Below are positions 15,175 to 17,807 of a DNA stretch of 17,807 nucleotides, piece by piece (the first letter of the stretch is position 1; each line of letters starts with the position of its first letter). Under the pieces are notes generated by a model that was not told the DNA's origin, made no database searches, and worked only from the letters and a program-made list of their open reading frames with translations. Where the stretch lies: contig JANRCF010000024.1 of the NCBI GenBank assembly GCA_030727085.1, positions 1 through 17,807 of the forward strand, in the 5' to 3' direction. This DNA is from Alphaproteobacteria bacterium. GTDB lineage: Bacteria > Pseudomonadota > Alphaproteobacteria > Paracaedibacterales > CAIOTO01. The position numbers and the translations under genes were made by a program.

Positions 15175-15206
15175 TGTGTATTCCCCGGGCTTGACCCGGG
15201 GATCTA
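15175..15206. repeat. 32-nt stem-loop module, copy A, overlapping the nuclease stop codon
   Basis: TGTGTAT, stem TCCCCGGG/CCCGGGGA, loop CTTGA, then TCTA (as read on the plus strand). Its last three bases, read on the minus strand, are the TAG stop of the GIY-YIG gene. It is an inverted partner of the 15508 copy. Confidence 0.88.
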
Positions 15207-15488
15207 AAACAAATCGTTATACAAATCCATCCATTGCGGATTCATTTTTTCAATCAATTCAATCTTCCATTCTTTTGACCAATGCTTGATGTTTTTCTCA
15301 CGTTGACGCGCAAAATCCACATAATCATAACATTCATAATACGCAAGTATTTTAAGTTTATATTTCTTTGTGAATCCATCAAGTGCTTCGGTCTTATGTT
15401 CAAACACCCGCCGTACAAGATCACCCGTTACACCTACATAAAGTGTGCCATTAGGTTTATTCGTCATGATGTAAATATAATAAGGCAT
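15204..15488 (-). CDS. Small GIY-YIG endonuclease-domain protein
   Basis: 94 residues, the whole length being one GIY-YIG domain of the YhbQ/UPF0213-like type. YYIYIMTN (3-10) stands for GIY and TLYVGVTGDLVRRVFEHK (15-32) for YIG, with the conserved Tyr and the catalytic-face Arg in RRVFEHK. Next come GFTKKYKLKILAYYECYD, with the Glu, then AIRQREK-like ARQREKNIKHWSKEWKIELIE and NPQWMDLY at the C-terminus. The fold cuts DNA with a single divalent metal. Free-standing small members are implicated in DNA repair or structure cutting, but most lack a known role. No strong Shine-Dalgarno precedes the ATG at 15488. The gene sits between two inverted copies of a 32-nt palindrome (15175-15206 and 15508-15539), and the left copy provides its TAG. 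Confidence 0.9.
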   Translation of the reverse strand: MPYYIYIMTNKPNGTLYVGVTGDLVRRVFEHKTEALDGFTKKYKLKILAYYECYDYVDFARQREKNIKHWSKEWKIELIEKMNPQWMDLYNDLF

Positions 15489-15507
15489 ACGATTAGCTTG
15501 AACATTT

Positions 15508-15539
15508 TAGATACCCGGGTCAAGCCCGGGTAATACACA
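15508..15539. repeat. 32-nt stem-loop module, copy B, inverted relative to copy A
   Basis: TAGA, stem TACCCGGG/CCCGGGTA, loop TCAAG, then ATACACA. Compared with copy A (read on the opposite strand) it differs at exactly two bases, and those two bases pair with each other (C-G in A, A-T in B). It lies 19 nt upstream of the GIY-YIG start codon. Confidence 0.88.
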
Positions 15540-15571
15540 AAAAGGAAGAAAATAAGTCTCCCGTTGCGTGC

Positions 15572-15631
15572 ATTCCTGCCCACAGTCAGCAGTGCATTCC
15601 TCATTCCTGCCCACAGTCAGCAGTGCATTCC
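15572..15631. repeat. Two copies of a 29-nt direct repeat, 31-nt period
   Basis: ATTCCTGCCCACAGTCAGCA followed by GTGCATTCC occurs at 15572-15600 and again at 15603-15631. The GTGCATTCC end recurs near 15110 and 15131, and leads into copy E of the palindrome. This is part of the 359-nt gap upstream of the 15848 gene, which otherwise holds only repeats. Confidence 0.8.
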
Positions 15632-15654
15632 CCGGGCCGTGACCCGGAGATCTA
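15623..15654. repeat. 32-nt stem-loop module, copy E
   Basis: Stem CCCCGGG with CCCGGAG (one G-T type pair), loop CCGTGA, then ATCTA. The left flank is GTGCATT instead of TGTGTAT. It is followed by a 36-nt tail that is repeated after copy C. Confidence 0.7.
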
Positions 15655-15766
15655 ATTCCACATTCCACACACAATAAAAATTCCAGGGCTTAACACCGCC
15701 CCGTGTGTCATCCTCGTGCTCGACACGAGGATCTAATTCCACATCCCACACACAATAAAAATTCCA
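15650..15766. repeat. 36-nt tail repeated after palindromes E and C, 81-nt period
   Basis: ATCTAATTCCACAT(T/C)CCA followed by CACACAATAAAAATTCCA occurs at 15650-15685 and at 15731-15766 with one mismatch. The repeated unit is therefore palindrome plus tail, about 81 nt. Confidence 0.82.
15704..15735. repeat. 32-nt stem-loop module, copy C
   Basis: TGTGTCA, stem TCCTCGTG/CACGAGGA, loop CTCGA, then TCTA (plus strand). Compared with copy A two stem pairs have changed, each on both sides. The TGTCAT flank links this field to the palindrome at 13706. Confidence 0.85.
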
Positions 15767-15847
15767 CGATTTAACCAATTATTAATCTATTTCCACTACA
15801 TTAATAATTGTAATAGAAAAAACATTTTTTATCAGGAGTTATATTTT

Positions 15848-17605
15848 ATGAAGAACAAATTATTATTGTCATTATTGTGCGCAACTGCGATTAGCAGCAC
15901 AGGGTTTGCGTCCACCAAATGGGGTGATTCAGAACTAGACGCTTTAGAAAATAGAGTAGCTATTTTAGAACTCCAGGCACAACTTACTGCAGGATCAGTA
16001 GGGATGCGTTCAGTATCCTCTACAGGATCCGGGGCTTCATCCGGGGCTTCATCCAAAGCTTCATCCAAAACTTCAACACCAGCACTATCACGTTCAGCCT
16101 CCGTTTCAGGAGTTGGATCGACATCACACGACACATTTGGATTAGAGCTTGAGACTCCCGGAAATATGGATCGCGTAAAAGCAGGCGGAAAAGTTTATGA
16201 TGCATCTGATCTTCGCAAAACAAAAAGTGGCAATATCACACGTGCAAGCACAACTAATCCAAACATGATTAGAAAATATAATACATCAGGTAAAATTATT
16301 GAAGTTATCCATATGATACCAAGAGGGAATGGTGATGCAGCAAGGTTTAACGAAACAAAGGGTGTTTTAACTTTCACGGATAATAATGGTGACACTGTAA
16401 ATCGTCGAGTGAGTACAGATTTCACGTACGACCGATCTGCAGAAACAATTACCTTTACTGATGGTGGAATTCTTAATGTAAGAACTGGAAAATACACACA
16501 GCCAGCAGTTGCACCATCAGCAGAAAAAACAATACCAGGAGACAGAGGCTGGGTTGCAGGTGACGGACAAGCGAAAGCACAGTTTAAGGTAGGAGCAAAA
16601 GCTGTATTAGCTACTATAAAACTACAAAAAGCAGCTAAACTCAACACAGCTTATGCAAAATTAGCGGCTGACAGGGACTTATTGAATGAAGAACACAGGC
16701 AGTTAGAAGCACAACTTTTGGATCTAGATACAAAATTCAAGGCAGGAACACCAGATTATGAGGCAGCAAAAAAGAAGCTGAGTGATACAATGCTAGCACT
16801 TAATCAAGAAGATGCACGCCTAGATGCGATAACCCAGCAACTTTTAAGTGAAAAGGCGATTATTGCTAATTTTGAGCAAGAGTATGATGATGCAGTAGCA
16901 AATGCTACAAAACAATTTGATGAGAAAAAGGGTGCTGCATACAGAAAAGCTTTTGCTGATGTAGGCGACACTAACCCAGACCTTTTGAAAGAAAAAATTC
17001 TAGAAAACATCATCCTCGGAGATACTGATCTGCTTAAGGTCCCAACATACAGAAGTGCTGAGGCTGCACACCAAACAGAAAAAGCTAAACGTATTCCTTT
17101 AGAATTAGAACGCCTAGCTGCTGAGCAAGACTTGAACAAGTTCAGTGATTCTAAATCCGACTATCTTGCTGCTAAAAAACCACTATCAAAAAGGCTTGCT
17201 GCACTCCCAAGCGAATTAGCACCGTTAGAAAGTGAAATTTCTAAGATTGAGGGCACCAAAGCAGCAAGGAAGGCAGAATTTAAGGAAGAACATAAGACAA
17301 AAGACGAAATTCCTAATCTAGCAGGAGGCCTCGCATTAGCAGAGGCAAAAGCAAAGGCAAAAGCAAAGGCAAAACCAGCAGCAGCAGCAGCAGCAGCATC
17401 AACGGTACAAGGAGTATCTAACCTAGCTCCAGGTGGTGGAGCTAGTGGTGATAAGGCTGCGCCCGCTGCAACAAAAACGAGAGCAGAAATAATTGACGGC
17501 CTTGTTTCTCACTTAGGCGCTAGAGCACAAAGAGATCAAAGAACTGCCCTTAATGCGCTGGATCCTGAAGCATTCAGAAAGCAACATGGTGATTTCATCA
17601 ATTAA
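15848..17605 (+). CDS. Large exported Ala/Lys-rich coiled-coil protein of unknown function
   Basis: 585 residues that I do not recognise. A signal peptide (MKNKLLLSLLCATAISSTGFA, in effect 1-21) is preceded by AGGAG (15834-15838) 9 nt before the ATG. Residues 27-47 (LDALENRVAILELQAQL) are a short heptad helix. Residues 57-75 are Ser-rich, with a fourfold GASS/KASS repeat encoded by 12-bp direct repeats near 16029-16075. Residues about 130-220 have beta character (GVLTFTDNNGD, ETITFTDGGILNVRTGKY), suggesting a small stalk or barrel-like domain. Residues about 255-490 are long, charged coiled coil. An AKAKAKAK run and an Ala tract follow (GCA microsatellite near 17379), then a Gly/Ala linker. 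It ends with a short helical domain (RAEIIDGLVSHLGARAQRDQ). It may be a surface, periplasmic or secreted host-interaction protein; no catalytic motif is visible. Confidence 0.8.
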   Translation: MKNKLLLSLLCATAISSTGFASTKWGDSELDALENRVAILELQAQLTAGSVGMRSVSSTGSGASSGASSKASSKTSTPALSRSASVSGVGSTSHDTFGLELETPGNMDRVKAGGKVYDASDLRKTKSGNITRASTTNPNMIRKYNTSGKIIEVIHMIPRGNGDAARFNETKGVLTFTDNNGDTVNRRVSTDFTYDRSAETITFTDGGILNVRTGKYTQPAVAPSAEKTIPGDRGWVAGDGQAKAQFKVGAKAVLATIKLQKAAKLNTAYAKLAADRDLLNEEHRQLEAQLLDLDTKFKAGTPDYEAAKKKLSDTMLALNQEDARLDAITQQLLSEKAIIANFEQEYDDAVANATKQFDEKKGAAYRKAFADVGDTNPDLLKEKILENIILGDTDLLKVPTYRSAEAAHQTEKAKRIPLELERLAAEQDLNKFSDSKSDYLAAKKPLSKRLAALPSELAPLESEISKIEGTKAARKAEFKEEHKTKDEIPNLAGGLALAEAKAKAKAKAKPAAAAAAASTVQGVSNLAPGGGASGDKAAPAATKTRAEIIDGLVSHLGARAQRDQRTALNALDPEAFRKQHGDFIN

Positions 17606-17662
17606 TAAGTTTAAAAAAATCATATAAACCTTGGGGGCTTAGCCCATAAAGTTTCAAATAAG

Positions 17663-17696
17663 AACAAGCCCCCCTTTTTGGGGGGGGGGTTGTTTT
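17663..17696 (+). terminator. Rho-independent terminator with a run of ten G
   Basis: AACAA pairs with TTGTT and CCCCCC pairs with part of GGGGGGGGGG around a TTTTT loop, followed by T-rich sequence. It lies 57 nt after the 585-residue gene. A smaller hairpin (GGGC-TTA-GCCC, 17635-17645) precedes it. Confidence 0.8.
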
Positions 17697-17739
17697 ATTC
17701 ATTTATTTTGTTTTATTCATTTTTTCTCAAATTTTTTTT

Positions 17740-17807
17740 ACACAAAAAATTCCATCGCCTGTTCTAAAATGAAGTGCAACACCCTAAGATGGTTAGTGAC
17801 AAAACTA
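17740..17807. other. Right edge, possible insertion-sequence end
   Basis: The last stretch (TTCTAAAATGAAGTGCAACA at about 17761-17780, then CCCTAAGATGG) contains no coding frame. Read on the other strand, GTGTTGCACTTCA resembles terminal sequences I associate with IS30-type elements. This is a weak memory-based impression; the rest of any element would lie outside the window. Confidence 0.15.

Noticed and set aside
15175..15206. Rho-independent terminator of the GIY-YIG gene
   Set aside because: The hairpin lies at the right place but no T run follows on the minus strand (AATACACA follows), and the same module occurs where no gene ends.
14876..15289. Overlapping forward frames of 60-72 codons after the tandem repeats
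   Set aside because: They start in or at the tRNA-Cys gene or in palindromes and translate the repeats (for example repeated CIP/FCVFP segments). They are artefacts of repeated sequence.
15175..15539. Classical insertion sequence
   Set aside because: There is no transposase; the only gene is a GIY-YIG nuclease. No target-site duplication is evident outside the inverted repeats, so I report a repeat-nuclease association instead.
14637..15766. CRISPR array
   Set aside because: The repeats are palindromic modules in both orientations with irregular spacing and repeated rather than unique spacers; no cas genes are present.

Overview
The window looks like a chromosomal segment of a low-GC, probably host-associated alphaproteobacterium (Holosporales/Rickettsiales-like). 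Three things support this. A popZ-type gene is present (DUF2497, an alphaproteobacterial polar-organising family). It sits in the order isoaspartate-methyltransferase-like / tolC / popZ. The intergenic spaces carry many short palindromic repeats of the kind seen in intracellular alphaproteobacteria. The organism assignment is inference; no rRNA or species marker is present.

Left part (1-6800): a tRNA-Gln(UUG) is followed 13 nt later by a DUF374 acyltransferase gene, which converges on a GAF-less PtsP-type PEP phosphotransferase. Divergent from ptsP is a tightly packed four-gene block with adjoining or overlapping ends. It encodes a GspF/PilC-like inner-membrane protein, a PilM/GspL-like actin-fold plus membrane protein, a PilO/GspM-like protein and a small exported PilP/GspB/GspC-like protein. 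This is the inner-membrane platform of a type II secretion or type IV pilus-like machine. No ATPase, secretin or pilin gene is present in the window.

Middle (6800-11460): an unrecognised exported protein is read leftward. Its signal peptide is out of frame because of a 12-base homopolymer. It is followed by a GNAT acetyltransferase, an outer-membrane beta-barrel protein with a clear terminator, a YciI-like protein and an RluC-type pseudouridine synthase. Palindromic repeats lie in most of the gaps.

Right (11460-14950): popZ, tolC and a PIMT-like methyltransferase form a leftward cluster. Behind it are two 121-bp tandem repeats that abut a tRNA-Cys(GCA).

Far right (14950-17807): about 900 bp is a repeat field built from a 32-nt stem-loop module. 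At least four copies have perfectly paired stems that differ by compensatory base changes. A small GIY-YIG endonuclease gene lies inside this field between two inverted copies, one of which supplies its stop codon. This is the best candidate for an undescribed system: a REP-like palindrome family with a resident GIY-YIG nuclease. The window ends with a large exported alanine/lysine-rich coiled-coil protein of unknown function, a strong terminator and a possible insertion-sequence edge.
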